A program made the position numbers and the translations under genes. This document shows, one piece after another, positions 24,924-32,492 of a stretch of DNA of 32,492 nucleotides (position 1 is its first letter; each line of letters begins with the position of its first letter). The stretch spans positions 1-32,492 of the forward strand of contig CAZLNO010000036.1 in NCBI GenBank assembly GCA_964561005.1. The letters are read 5' to 3'. Source of the DNA: CAZLNO01 sp964561005 (GTDB lineage: Bacteria; Pseudomonadota; Alphaproteobacteria; Kiloniellales; Rhodovibrionaceae). The notes under the pieces were generated by a model. The model saw only the letters and a program-made list of their open reading frames with translations, was not told the DNA's origin and ran no database searches.

Positions 24924-27235
24924 CGCCGGCCGCCGCGCCGCTGACCGCCTCGCCCTCGGCCCGCCCCGTCCGCCGGCGGCTGGCGGTCGCGGGCGCGGTG
25001 CAGGGGGTGGGGTTCCGGCCCTTCGTCTGGCGCCTGGCGCGGGACCTGGGGCTCGGCGGCTGGGTGCGCAACGACCCGGACGGCGTGACCCTGGAAGTGG
25101 AGGGACCGGCGGCGGCGCTGGACGCCTTCGAGCGGCGGCTTCGAGACGAGCCGCCCGCCGCCGCCCGCATCGACAAGGTCACCTCCCATGCGGTGCCGGT
25201 CGAGGGCGCGGCCGAGTTCGCCATTCGGGAGAGCACGAGGGGCGCGCCGCCGACGGTGCGCATCCTGCCCGACCTGGCGACCTGCCCGGACTGCCTGGCC
25301 GAAATCCTTGACCCGGCGAACCGCCGCTATCGCCATCCCTTCACGAGCTGCACCGCCTGCGGGCCGCGCGACAGCATCATGTTGTCGCTGCCCTACGACC
25401 GGGCGGCGACCACGATGCGCGGCTTCCCGATGTGCGCGCGCTGCCGGGCGGAGTACGACGACCCGGCCGACCGCCGCTTCCACGCCCAGCCCAACGCCTG
25501 CCCGGACTGCGGCCCGCGGCTCGCGCTCCGGGACGCCGATGGCGGAGTCCTGGCGGAACGCGACGACGCCCTGCGCGGCGCGGCGGAGGCGGTGCGCGGC
25601 GGCCATGTCCTGGCGCTGAAGGGGCTGGGCGGCTTCCAGCTCGTCGTCGACGCGCGCGACGAGGCGGCGGTGGCCCGACTGCGCGCCCGCAAGCGGCGCC
25701 CGCACAAGCCCTTCGCGGTCATGCCGCCGGACCAGCACGCCATGCGCGCGCATTGCGCGGTTTCCGAGACCGAGGCGGCGGCGCTGTCCTCGGCCGAAGC
25801 GCCGATCGTCCTGCTGCGCCGCAACAGCGGGGGCGGCATTGCCGCGTGCGTGGCACCCGGCCTGGCCGAGCTGGGCGTCATGCTGCCGACCACGCCGCTG
25901 CACCACCTGCTGCTGCGCGACCTTGGCTTTCCGGTGGTGATGACCAGCGGCAACGTCTCCGGCGAGCCGCTGGAGACCGACGAGCAGGCAGCGCTGACGC
26001 GGCTGGGCGGCATCGCCGACGTCTTCCTGGTGCACGACCGCCCGATCGCGCGGCCGCTGGACGACTCCGTCGTGCGCGTCATCGCCGGCCGGCCGACGGT
26101 GCTGCGCGCCGCGCGCGGCATCGCCCCGGTCGAGGTCGCGCTGCCGCGAGAGGCGCCGGCACCCACGGTGGCCTGCGGCGGCCAGCTCAAGGCCGCGCCG
26201 GCGCTGGCGACCGGCCGGCGGGCAGTGCTCGGCGCCCACGTCGGCGATCTGGACACGCGCGCGGCGCGGGACGCCTTTCGCGCGCGGCTGGATCAGCTTG
26301 TCGAGCTGCACGCCCGCGAACCCGAGATGGCGGTGCACGACCTGCATCCGGACTACGCCGGCACCCGCATGGCCCAGGCGAGCGGCCTCCCGGCGCGGGC
26401 GGTGCAGCACCACGCCGCCCATCTTGCCGCCTGTCTGGCCGAAAACGAACTGAGCCCGCCGCTGGTCGGCGTGGTCTGGGACGGCACCGGCGACGGCGGC
26501 GACGGCACGGTCTGGGGCGGCGAGGTGCTGCGGCTCGATGGCGACGGTACGATCGCGCGGCTGGCCCACCTGCGCCCCTTCCGCCTGCCCGGCGGCGCGG
26601 CGGCGGTGCGCGAGCCGCGGCGGGCGGCGCTGGGCCTGCTGCATGCGAAGCTGGGCGACGCGGCCTTCGAAACCGCCGAGGTCGTCCAGGCGTTTTCCGG
26701 GCAGGAGCGAAAGGTTTTGCGAACGGCCCTGGCGCGCGGCCTGAACGCGCCGGTGACCACCAGCGCCGGACGGCTGTTCGACGGCCTGGCCTGGCTGCTG
26801 AGGCTGGGCGAGGCGGCGCAGACCTACGAGGGCCAGGCCGCCGCGCAGCTCGAGGCGGCGGCTCTCGGGGCCTCGCTTCCGGCCGACGCGCCGGCGCTGG
26901 ACCTGCTTGCCGGCGACGGTCCGATGGTGGTGGACTGGGTGCCGCTGTTGCAGTGGGCGCGCGCCGGGCGCGACCGGCGGGACGCGGGCGAGCTGTCGGC
27001 GGCCATCCACGCGGCGCTGGCCGACGCCATCGTGGCGGTCGCCCGAGACGTCGAGGTGTCCCGGCTGGCGCTCACCGGCGGCTGCTTCCAGAACCGCGTG
27101 CTCACGGAATTGGCCGTGGCGCGCCTGGAGGCGGCGGGCATCGCCGCGATCCGCCACGGCCGGGTGCCGCCCAACGACGGCGGGCTGGCGCTGGGCCAGG
27201 CGGCCCTGCTGGCCCTGCGCGAAGGCAAGGAGTGA
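24920..27235 (+). CDS. hypF: Carbamoyltransferase HypF
   Basis: A 771-residue HypF, standard length. Order: acylphosphatase domain with VQGVGFRP at 27-34; two zinc fingers with cysteine pairs at 122/125, 144/147, 172/175 and 194/197; a YrdC-like domain from about 215; and a Kae1-like carbamoyltransferase domain with HHAAHLAACLAENEL, GVVWDGTGDGGDGTVWGGE and LTGGCFQNR. It makes the carbamoyl group from carbamoyl phosphate and transfers it to HypE as precursor of the cyanide ligands. The ATG overlaps the hypA stop. Confidence 0.96.
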   Translation: MTPAAAPLTASPSARPVRRRLAVAGAVQGVGFRPFVWRLARDLGLGGWVRNDPDGVTLEVEGPAAALDAFERRLRDEPPAAARIDKVTSHAVPVEGAAEFAIRESTRGAPPTVRILPDLATCPDCLAEILDPANRRYRHPFTSCTACGPRDSIMLSLPYDRAATTMRGFPMCARCRAEYDDPADRRFHAQPNACPDCGPRLALRDADGGVLAERDDALRGAAEAVRGGHVLALKGLGGFQLVVDARDEAAVARLRARKRRPHKPFAVMPPDQHAMRAHCAVSETEAAALSSAEAPIVLLRRNSGGGIAACVAPGLAELGVMLPTTPLHHLLLRDLGFPVVMTSGNVSGEPLETDEQAALTRLGGIADVFLVHDRPIARPLDDSVVRVIAGRPTVLRAARGIAPVEVALPREAPAPTVACGGQLKAAPALATGRRAVLGAHVGDLDTRAARDAFRARLDQLVELHAREPEMAVHDLHPDYAGTRMAQASGLPARAVQHHAAHLAACLAENELSPPLVGVVWDGTGDGGDGTVWGGEVLRLDGDGTIARLAHLRPFRLPGGAAAVREPRRAALGLLHAKLGDAAFETAEVVQAFSGQERKVLRTALARGLNAPVTTSAGRLFDGLAWLLRLGEAAQTYEGQAAAQLEAAALGASLPADAPALDLLAGDGPMVVDWVPLLQWARAGRDRRDAGELSAAIHAALADAIVAVARDVEVSRLALTGGCFQNRVLTELAVARLEAAGIAAIRHGRVPPNDGGLALGQAALLALREGKE

Positions 27236-27240
27236 GGACG

Positions 27241-27489
27241 ATGTGCCTGGCCGTGCCCGGAAAACTTACCACCGTGGCGGGCGAGGGCCTGCTGCGCAGC
27301 GGCCGCGCGGCCTTCGCCGGGCTGGTGAAGGAGGTGAACCTGGCCTACACGCCGGAGGCGGAGGTGGGCGACTACGTGCTGGTCCACGCCGGCTTCGCCA
27401 TCAGCGTCATCGACGCCGACGCGGCCGAGCGGACCCTGAACGAGCTGGACCGCCTGGACGCCGCGACCGGGGAAGGCGCGCCGTCGTGA
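27241..27489 (+). CDS. hypC: Hydrogenase assembly chaperone HypC
   Basis: An 82-residue HypC/HybG chaperone. The essential N-terminal Met-Cys (MCLAVPGKL) carries the iron-cyanide-CO precursor together with HypD and brings it to the large subunit. GLVKEVNLAYTPEAEVGDYVLVHAGFAI is the family core. It begins 5 bp after hypF, with GGAGTGAGG as ribosome-binding site inside the hypF end, and its stop overlaps the hypD GTG (GTGA). Confidence 0.95.
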   Translation: MCLAVPGKLTTVAGEGLLRSGRAAFAGLVKEVNLAYTPEAEVGDYVLVHAGFAISVIDADAAERTLNELDRLDAATGEGAPS

Positions 27490-28622
27490 AGTACGTCGAC
27501 GAGTTCCGCGACCCCGCCCTGGCCCGCCGCACCGCCCAGGCCATCGCCCGCACGCTCACGCGTCCCTGGACGGTGATGGAGATCTGCGGCGGGCAGACCC
27601 ACGCCATCGTGCGCCACGGCCTCGACCAGCTCCTGCCCGAGGGCGTCAGCCTGGTGCACGGGCCGGGCTGCCCGGTCTGCGTGACGCCGGTCGCCATCAT
27701 CGACAAGGCCATCGAGATCGCGCTGACGCCTGGCGTGACCTTCGTCACGTTCGGCGACATGGCGCGCGTGCCCGGCAGCGACAGCAACCTGCTGGCCGCC
27801 AAGGCGCGCGGCGCCGACCTGCGGCTGGTCTACTCGCCGCTGGACGCGCTGGAGATCGCCCGCAACCAGCCCGAGCGCGAGGTCGTCTTCTTCGCCGTCG
27901 GCTTCGAGACCACGGTGCCGACCACGGCGATGGCGGTCCACCGCGCGCGCCGGGAGGGGCTCGCGAACGTCTCGCTGCTGGTCGCGCACGTGCTGGTGCC
28001 GCCGGCCATCGAGGCCATCCTGGCCGCGCCGGACAACCGGGTGCAGGGCTTCCTGGCGGCCGGCCACGTCTGCACCGTCATGGGAACCGAGGCCTACGGG
28101 CCTTTGGCCCAACGCCACGGCACGCCGATCGTGGTCACCGGCTTCGAGCCGCTGGACATCCTGCAGGGGCTGCTGATGTGCCTGCGCCAGCTCGAACAGG
28201 GACGCGCCGAGGTGGAGAACCAGTACGCCCGCGCCGTGCGGCCCGAGGGCAACCCGACCGCCCGCGAGCTGATCGGCGAGGTCTTTCGGGTGGTGCCGCG
28301 GACCTGGCGCGGCGTCGGGGAAATCCCCGCCAGCGGCCTGGGCCTCGCCCCCGCCTACGCGGCCTTCGACGCCGAGCGGCGCTTCGGCCCGGTCGCGGGC
28401 GCCGCCGACGCGGCCGGCGAATGCATCGCCGGCCAGGTCCTGCGCGGCCTGCGCAAGCCGGCCGAGTGCCCCGCCTTCGCCACCCGCTGCACGCCGGAGC
28501 ACCCCCTGGGCGCGCCGATGGTCTCCGGCGAGGGCGCCTGCGCGGCGTACTACCACCATCGCGGGCGGGCGGGGGTTTCGCGCCTCCGGCGCGACGCCTC
28601 TCCTTCGACAAGCTCAGGATGA
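27486..28622 (+). CDS. hypD: Hydrogenase formation protein HypD
   Basis: A 378-residue iron-sulfur protein that assembles the Fe(CN)2CO unit with HypC and HypE. Conserved motifs are CGGQTH at 34-39, GPGCPVCVTP around 59-68 and the late cluster cysteines in GECIAGQVL, PAECPAF and ATRCTPEHPLG. It starts with GTG (VKYVDEFRDP) overlapping the hypC stop. The family normally ends shortly after GACAAYY. Here about 20 further residues (VSRLRRDASPSTSSG) run into a palindromic repeat, whose AGGATGAGG supplies the TGA stop at 28620-28622. The tail is probably non-functional extra sequence. Confidence 0.95.
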   Translation: MKYVDEFRDPALARRTAQAIARTLTRPWTVMEICGGQTHAIVRHGLDQLLPEGVSLVHGPGCPVCVTPVAIIDKAIEIALTPGVTFVTFGDMARVPGSDSNLLAAKARGADLRLVYSPLDALEIARNQPEREVVFFAVGFETTVPTTAMAVHRARREGLANVSLLVAHVLVPPAIEAILAAPDNRVQGFLAAGHVCTVMGTEAYGPLAQRHGTPIVVTGFEPLDILQGLLMCLRQLEQGRAEVENQYARAVRPEGNPTARELIGEVFRVVPRTWRGVGEIPASGLGLAPAYAAFDAERRFGPVAGAADAAGECIAGQVLRGLRKPAECPAFATRCTPEHPLGAPMVSGEGACAAYYHHRGRAGVSRLRRDASPSTSSG

Positions 28623-28648
28623 GGCGGTGGAGAGGTTCAGGATGAGGC
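28602..28648. repeat. TTCGACAAGCTCA repeat spanning the hypD stop, with partial copy
   Basis: CCTTCGACAAGCTCAGGATGAGG occupies 28602-28624 and a truncated second copy of its right half (TTCAGGATGAGGC) follows at 28636-28648. It provides the hypD stop codon. The left arm is imperfect compared with 17327-17355. Confidence 0.75.
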
Positions 28649-28677
28649 GTATCCTTGATGACCCTTGTGCCTTACCC

Positions 28678-28706
28678 CCTCATGCTGAGCCTGTCGAAGC
28701 ATGAGG
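28678..28706. repeat. TTCGACAGGCTCA palindromic repeat, inverted copy in hypD-hypE spacer
   Basis: Identical to 17394-17422, with a perfect 9-bp stem CCTCATGCT/AGCATGAGG. It faces the copy at 28602, so the hypD-hypE spacer holds an inverted repeat pair that could fold in the hydrogenase transcript. Confidence 0.85.
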
Positions 28707-28761
28707 CCGCACCCGCGATGGTGCGCAATGATGACGAGACCGATATGACAACGACAGCCCG

Positions 28762-29820
28762 ATGACCGACGACCCCGGGCCCTTCGCCCCGAGCTGCCCC
28801 CTGCCGCTGGACGACTATCCCGAGGTGGTGCTGGCCCACGGCGGCGGCGGCGCGCTGAGCCGGCGGCTGATCGAGGAGATGATCGCCCCCGCCTTCGCCA
28901 GCGCGCGCCTGGCGCCGCTGAACGACGGCGCGCTGCTGGACGCGGGGGCGGGGCGGCTGGCCTTCACCACCGACGGCTACGTCGTGCGGCCGATCTTCTT
29001 CCCCGGCGGCGACATCGGCACGCTCGCCGTCAACGGCACGGTCAACGACCTGGCGATGTGCGGCGCCCGGCCGCTGTACCTCAGCGTCGCCTTCATCCTG
29101 GAGGAGGGCCTGGCGATGGCCGACCTCCGGCGGGTGGTGCGGTCGATGAAGGACGCCGCGGACGCCGCGGGCGTGGAGCTGGTCACCGGCGACACCAAGG
29201 TGGTGGAGCAGGGCAGCGGCGGCGGCATCTACGTCACCACGTCCGGCGTCGGGCAGGTCGCGGCCGACCCGCCGCCGCAGCCCGCGCGCATCGCCCCCGG
29301 CGACGCCGTGCTGCTGAGCGGCGACCTGGGCCGCCACGGCATGGCGGTGATGGCCGCGCGCGAGGGCCTGGAGTTCGAGCCGCCGATCGCCAGCGACTGC
29401 GCGCCGCTGTGGCCGGCTGTCCGGGCGCTGCTGGCTGCCGGCGTCGAGCTGCACGCGCTGCGCGACCTGACGCGCGGCGGGCTGGCGGCGGCGCTGGTGG
29501 AGCTGGCGGCGGGCGCCGGCTTCGGCATCGAGATCGACGAGGCGGCGCTGAGCGTGGCCGAGAGCGTGCGCGGCGCCTGCGAGATCCTGGGCCTCGACCC
29601 GATCCATGTCGCCAACGAGGGCCGTTTCGTGGCCTTCGTCCCGGAATCGCGGGCCGACGCCGCCCTGGACGTCCTGCGGCGCACGCCGGAGGGCGCGGGC
29701 GCCCGGCGCATCGGCCGCGTCATGGCCGGCGGCGCGGGCGAGGTCACGCTGCGCACGGCGGTCGGCGCGCGCCGCGCCCTCACCCTGCCCAGCGGCGAGC
29801 AGCTTCCGCGAATTTGTTGA
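28762..29820 (+). CDS. hypE: Carbamoyl dehydratase HypE
   Basis: A 352-residue HypE of the PurM/AIR-synthase fold. It receives the carbamoyl group from HypF on its C-terminal cysteine and dehydrates it with ATP to a thiocyanate, the cyanide donor. The C-terminus PRIC (Cys352) is the diagnostic acceptor. The N-terminal VVLAHGGGGALSRRLIEEMI and TVNDLAMCGARPLYLSVAFI match the family. It lies 139 bp after hypD, the only large gap in the operon, filled by palindromic repeats. The region before the ATG has no strong ribosome-binding site. Confidence 0.96.
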   Translation: MTDDPGPFAPSCPLPLDDYPEVVLAHGGGGALSRRLIEEMIAPAFASARLAPLNDGALLDAGAGRLAFTTDGYVVRPIFFPGGDIGTLAVNGTVNDLAMCGARPLYLSVAFILEEGLAMADLRRVVRSMKDAADAAGVELVTGDTKVVEQGSGGGIYVTTSGVGQVAADPPPQPARIAPGDAVLLSGDLGRHGMAVMAAREGLEFEPPIASDCAPLWPAVRALLAAGVELHALRDLTRGGLAAALVELAAGAGFGIEIDEAALSVAESVRGACEILGLDPIHVANEGRFVAFVPESRADAALDVLRRTPEGAGARRIGRVMAGGAGEVTLRTAVGARRALTLPSGEQLPRIC

Positions 29821-29931
29821 GATTCGGGGACTCTGCTCTCCTGACATCGCGTCTTGCGTTGCCGTTGGACACAGCATAAGCAAGCGAGACGGAGCGCAGG
29901 CCAAACTTGGAATGGAAAACCGGAGCGTGGG

Positions 29932-30420
29932 ATGCGGGCCGTTCTTGGCGTGGCGTTGCTGACCCTGCTGGCCGGCTGCGGGTTCCAGCCGGTGCACGCG
30001 CCCGATTCAGCCGAGGGTGCGCGAGGCGTCGGTGCGCGGGTGCAGGTGCAGCCGATTCCCGAGCGCCTGGGCCAGCTCGTGCGCAACGAGCTGATCCAGC
30101 GGCTTTCGGGCGGCGGCGCGGCCGACGCGCCGGCCTATCTGCTGCGCGTCGGCCTGCGGGAGGACGTGCGCGAAACGAGCTTCCGCGAGGACGAGACCGC
30201 CACCCGCCGCAATATCCGCCTGCGCGCCGACTACGAACTGCGCGACGCGGCCACCGGCGAGGTGGTGCTGCGCGGCCGGACGCGGGCGACGAACAGCGCC
30301 AACATCCTCGACCAGCCCTATGCCACGGAAGTGTCCGAGCGCGATGCGCGGGCGCGCGGCGCCGCCGATCTGGCCGACAGCATCGCGCGAGACGTGAACA
30401 GTCGTTTGGTGCTGGAATAA
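29932..30420 (+). CDS. lptE: LPS assembly lipoprotein LptE
   Basis: A 162-residue outer-membrane lipoprotein. The signal MRAVLGVALLTLLAGC ends in a lipobox (Cys16), followed by GFQPVHA, a common alphaproteobacterial LptE start. QVQPIPERLGQLVRNELIQRL and YELRDAATGEVVLRGRTRA match the family pattern. LptE plugs the LptD barrel that inserts lipopolysaccharide in the outer leaflet. The start at 29932 has GGAG upstream. In many alphaproteobacteria lptE lies between leuS and holA; here it stands alone after the hydrogenase genes. Identification is by pattern, moderately strong. Confidence 0.8.
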   Translation: MRAVLGVALLTLLAGCGFQPVHAPDSAEGARGVGARVQVQPIPERLGQLVRNELIQRLSGGGAADAPAYLLRVGLREDVRETSFREDETATRRNIRLRADYELRDAATGEVVLRGRTRATNSANILDQPYATEVSERDARARGAADLADSIARDVNSRLVLE

Positions 30421-30587
30421 CCGTCGAAAGCCCGTCAGCGCGGCGGAGACCGGGCGCGGCACAGTGAACGACTCGTTAAGGATCATGTGCCACAAATCCG
30501 GGTAATGTAAACGCCGCTTGCCAAGCTGGTCGCGCAGACGTTACCTATGCCGAAACAGACGGTCAGCGCCTGTTTTCAAGCTTTCGC

Positions 30588-30628
30588 GTGCCGGCGGGAG
30601 CGGCGGCTCCCGCCGCATGGTTCGGCAC
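30588..30628. repeat. Nested inverted repeats upstream of the secretion ATPase
   Basis: A strong hairpin of GGCGGGAG (30593-30600) and CTCCCGCC (30607-30614) is enclosed by GTGCC (30588-30592) and GGCAC (30624-30628). No T-run follows, so it is more likely a leader structure or dispersed repeat than a terminator. The rest of the 30421-30671 spacer shows no clear promoter. Confidence 0.5.
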
Positions 30629-30671
30629 GATGGCAACCCGGCCCCGATAGCAACGCGACGAAGAGCGGACA

Positions 30672-32492
30672 TTGAGACTGCGAAACAACCAGGCGGCGCG
30701 ATCCGAGAAGCTGGCAAGCGCGTTTCGCGCCCTGCGCGGCGCCTTCACGGCGACGGTGATCTTCAGCTTCTTCATCAACATGCTCATGTTCGTGGCGCCG
30801 CTGTACATGCTGCAGGTCTACGACCGGGTGCTGGGCAGCCGCAACGAGACCACGCTGGTGATGCTGACGATCATCGCCGGCGGGATGTTGTTCGTCTTCG
30901 GCCTGCTGGAGCTGGTGCGCTCGCGCGTGCTGGTGCGCATCGGGGCCAAGCTGGACGCCAAGCTCAACAGCCAGGTCTTCGCGGCGGTGTTCGACCGCAG
31001 CGTGGTGCAGCCCTCCGGGGGCAACTCGCAGGCGCTGCGCGACCTGGACTCGGTGCGCGAATTCATGACCGGGCAGGGACTGATCGCCTTCTGCGACGCG
31101 CCCTGGGTGCCGCTCTTCATTGCCGTCGTCTTCCTGTTTCACCCGCTGCTGGGCTTCGTCGCGCTGGGCGGCGCCATCATCATCTTCTCGCTGGCGCTGG
31201 CCAACGAGTTCTTCACGCGCAAGCCCCTGGCCGAGGCGTCGAAGTCCAACGTCGGGGCCAACAACTTCGTCGGCACCAGCCTGCGCAACGCCGAGGTGGT
31301 CTCGGCGATGGGCATGCTGCCGGGGATCATGCAGCGCTGGACCGAGAAGCACCGCGAGGTGCTGGGCCTCCAGGCGATGGCCAGCGACCGCGCCGGGCTG
31401 ATCCTGGCCAGCTCCAAGGCGATCCGCATGTTCCTGCAGGTCTGCATGCTGGGCACCGGCGCCTATCTGGCCCTGCAGCGCGAGATCACGCCGGGCACGA
31501 TGATCGCCGGCTCCATCCTGATGGGCCGGGCGCTGGCGCCGGTCGAGGCGGCGGTCGGGCAGTGGCGCAGCTTCGTCAATGCCCGCACGGCCTATCAGCG
31601 CCTGAACCAGCTCATGCTCAGCGTCGACGACGACAAGGAGCGCATGCCGCTGCCCGCGCCGAAGGGCGCCATCAGCGTGCAGCGCGCGGTCGTGGCGCCG
31701 CCGGGCAGCCGGACCCCGGTGCTCAAGGGCGTCAGCTTCGATCTGGCGCCGGGCGAGTCGCTGGGCATCATCGGGCCCAGCGGCGCCGGCAAGTCCACGC
31801 TGGCCCGCGTGCTCATGGGCGTCTGGCCCGTGGCCTCGGGGCACGTGCGCCTGGACGAGGCCGACATCGCCGACTGGGACAAGCTGGAGCTGGGGCCCTA
31901 TCTGGGCTATCTGCCGCAGGACGTGGAGCTGTTCGACGGCACCGTCGCGGAGAACATCGCGCGCTTCCAGGACGTCGATCCCGACCAGGTCGTCCGCGCC
32001 GCCAGGCTGGCCGGGGTGCACGAGATGATCCTGCACCTGCCGGAGGGCTACGACACCCAGATCGGGGCGGGCGGTCAGTCGCTTTCCGGCGGCCAGCGCC
32101 AGCGCGTGGCCCTGGCTCGGGCGCTCTACGGCGACGTGCGCTTCGTGCTGCTGGACGAGCCGAACGCCAACCTGGACAGCGAGGGCGAGAAGGCGCTGAC
32201 CGACGCGCTGGCCCAGCTCAAGGAAGAGGGCAAGACGGTGGCCATGATCACCCACCGGCCGGCGCTGCTCTCCAACGCGGACAAGGTGCTGGCGCTGGAC
32301 GGCGGGCAGGTGCAGGCCTTCGGCCCGCGCCAGGAGGTGCTGTCCCGCTACACCCGGCCCTCGGTGGTGGCCGGCGGCGGCCAGGGCCAGATTCAGCGCG
32401 CCCCCGGCGGCAAGCCGCCCGCCCGCGGCCAGGGCGCGGCGCCCGGATCGGCGGCGGCCAACCCGGGTTCCGGCGCCCGCACGGCCGCCGGC
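30672..32492 (+). CDS. Type I secretion system permease/ATPase (PrtD-like), 3' end beyond window
   Basis: At least 607 residues, with no stop before the window edge. An N-terminal ABC transporter membrane domain (FSFFINMLMFVAPLYMLQVY and further hydrophobic segments up to about 300) is fused to an ATPase domain with Walker A GPSGAGKST at about 368-376, signature LSGGQRQRVALARAL and Walker B FVLLDEP. The family exports RTX-type proteins with a membrane-fusion protein and TolC. A TTG at 30672 is the only plausible start: a TAG lies at 30648-30650 and no ATG or GTG precedes the conserved region. The readable end is a Gly/Ala/Pro-rich tail after the ATPase domain. The fusion-protein gene would be expected just downstream. 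Confidence 0.92.
   Translation, partial: MRLRNNQAARSEKLASAFRALRGAFTATVIFSFFINMLMFVAPLYMLQVYDRVLGSRNETTLVMLTIIAGGMLFVFGLLELVRSRVLVRIGAKLDAKLNSQVFAAVFDRSVVQPSGGNSQALRDLDSVREFMTGQGLIAFCDAPWVPLFIAVVFLFHPLLGFVALGGAIIIFSLALANEFFTRKPLAEASKSNVGANNFVGTSLRNAEVVSAMGMLPGIMQRWTEKHREVLGLQAMASDRAGLILASSKAIRMFLQVCMLGTGAYLALQREITPGTMIAGSILMGRALAPVEAAVGQWRSFVNARTAYQRLNQLMLSVDDDKERMPLPAPKGAISVQRAVVAPPGSRTPVLKGVSFDLAPGESLGIIGPSGAGKSTLARVLMGVWPVASGHVRLDEADIADWDKLELGPYLGYLPQDVELFDGTVAENIARFQDVDPDQVVRAARLAGVHEMILHLPEGYDTQIGAGGQSLSGGQRQRVALARALYGDVRFVLLDEPNANLDSEGEKALTDALAQLKEEGKTVAMITHRPALLSNADKVLALDGGQVQAFGPRQEVLSRYTRPSVVAGGGQGQIQRAPGGKPPARGQGAAPGSAAANPGSGARTAAG

Overview
The window is a GC-rich chromosomal segment from an alphaproteobacterium, probably a Rhodospirillales-type lineage. 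Supporting this are the gene orders rph-rdgB-(hemW) divergent from hrcA-grpE and rsmI-yraN-BON-gshB, the alphaproteobacterial style of LptE, and an EcfG-like (general stress sigma factor) promoter. Assignments rest on reading motifs and gene order; no database search was run. A 100-N assembly gap lies at 11070-11169.

Layout. (1) 176-5055, minus strand: prkA-yeaH-spoVR, a stress-kinase operon with a GGAAC-N17-CGTT promoter match just upstream. (2) 5367-8881, minus: a YifB/ComM-type AAA ATPase and an orphan membrane histidine kinase. (3) 9468-12493, minus: rsmI, yraN, a BON-domain lipoprotein cut by the gap, and gshB, with a divergent LppC/LpoA-type lipoprotein at 12478-13839. (4) 13880-17251, minus: rph, rdgB, a PemK/MazF-Phd type toxin-antitoxin pair, and hemW. 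The toxin-antitoxin pair splits the usual rdgB-hemW neighbourhood, and hemW has no ordinary start codon left. (5) 17577-19352, plus: hrcA and grpE. (6) 19676-29820, plus: a tightly packed NiFe hydrogenase locus of the NAD(P)-linked sulfhydrogenase type (group 3b-like). It encodes the beta subunit, a stand-alone cyclic-nucleotide-binding-fold protein, gamma, small and large subunits, a maturation protease, a HypA without its zinc domain, and HypF, HypC, HypD and HypE. No hypB is present. (7) 29932-30420: lptE. (8) From 30672 to the right edge: a type I secretion permease/ATPase, open at the window end.

Working together, the hydrogenase subunits would move electrons between H2 and NAD(P)H through small-subunit FeS clusters and the FAD-containing gamma subunit. 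HypCDEF build the Fe(CN)2CO unit, HypA would deliver nickel, and the protease trims the large subunit. A TTGAC-N4-CTCAA box suggests FNR/CRP-family control.

Three families of short palindromic repeats punctuate the intergenic spaces: a TTCGACAGGCTCA type, a GTAGGGC-GCTTCAGC type and an 84-bp hairpin element. In three cases a repeat touches or supplies the stop codon of the adjacent gene (hypD, hemW, gshB). The most notable candidates for new biology are the CNB-fold protein embedded in the hydrogenase operon, the pared-down HypA without HypB, and the 84-bp dispersed hairpin repeat.
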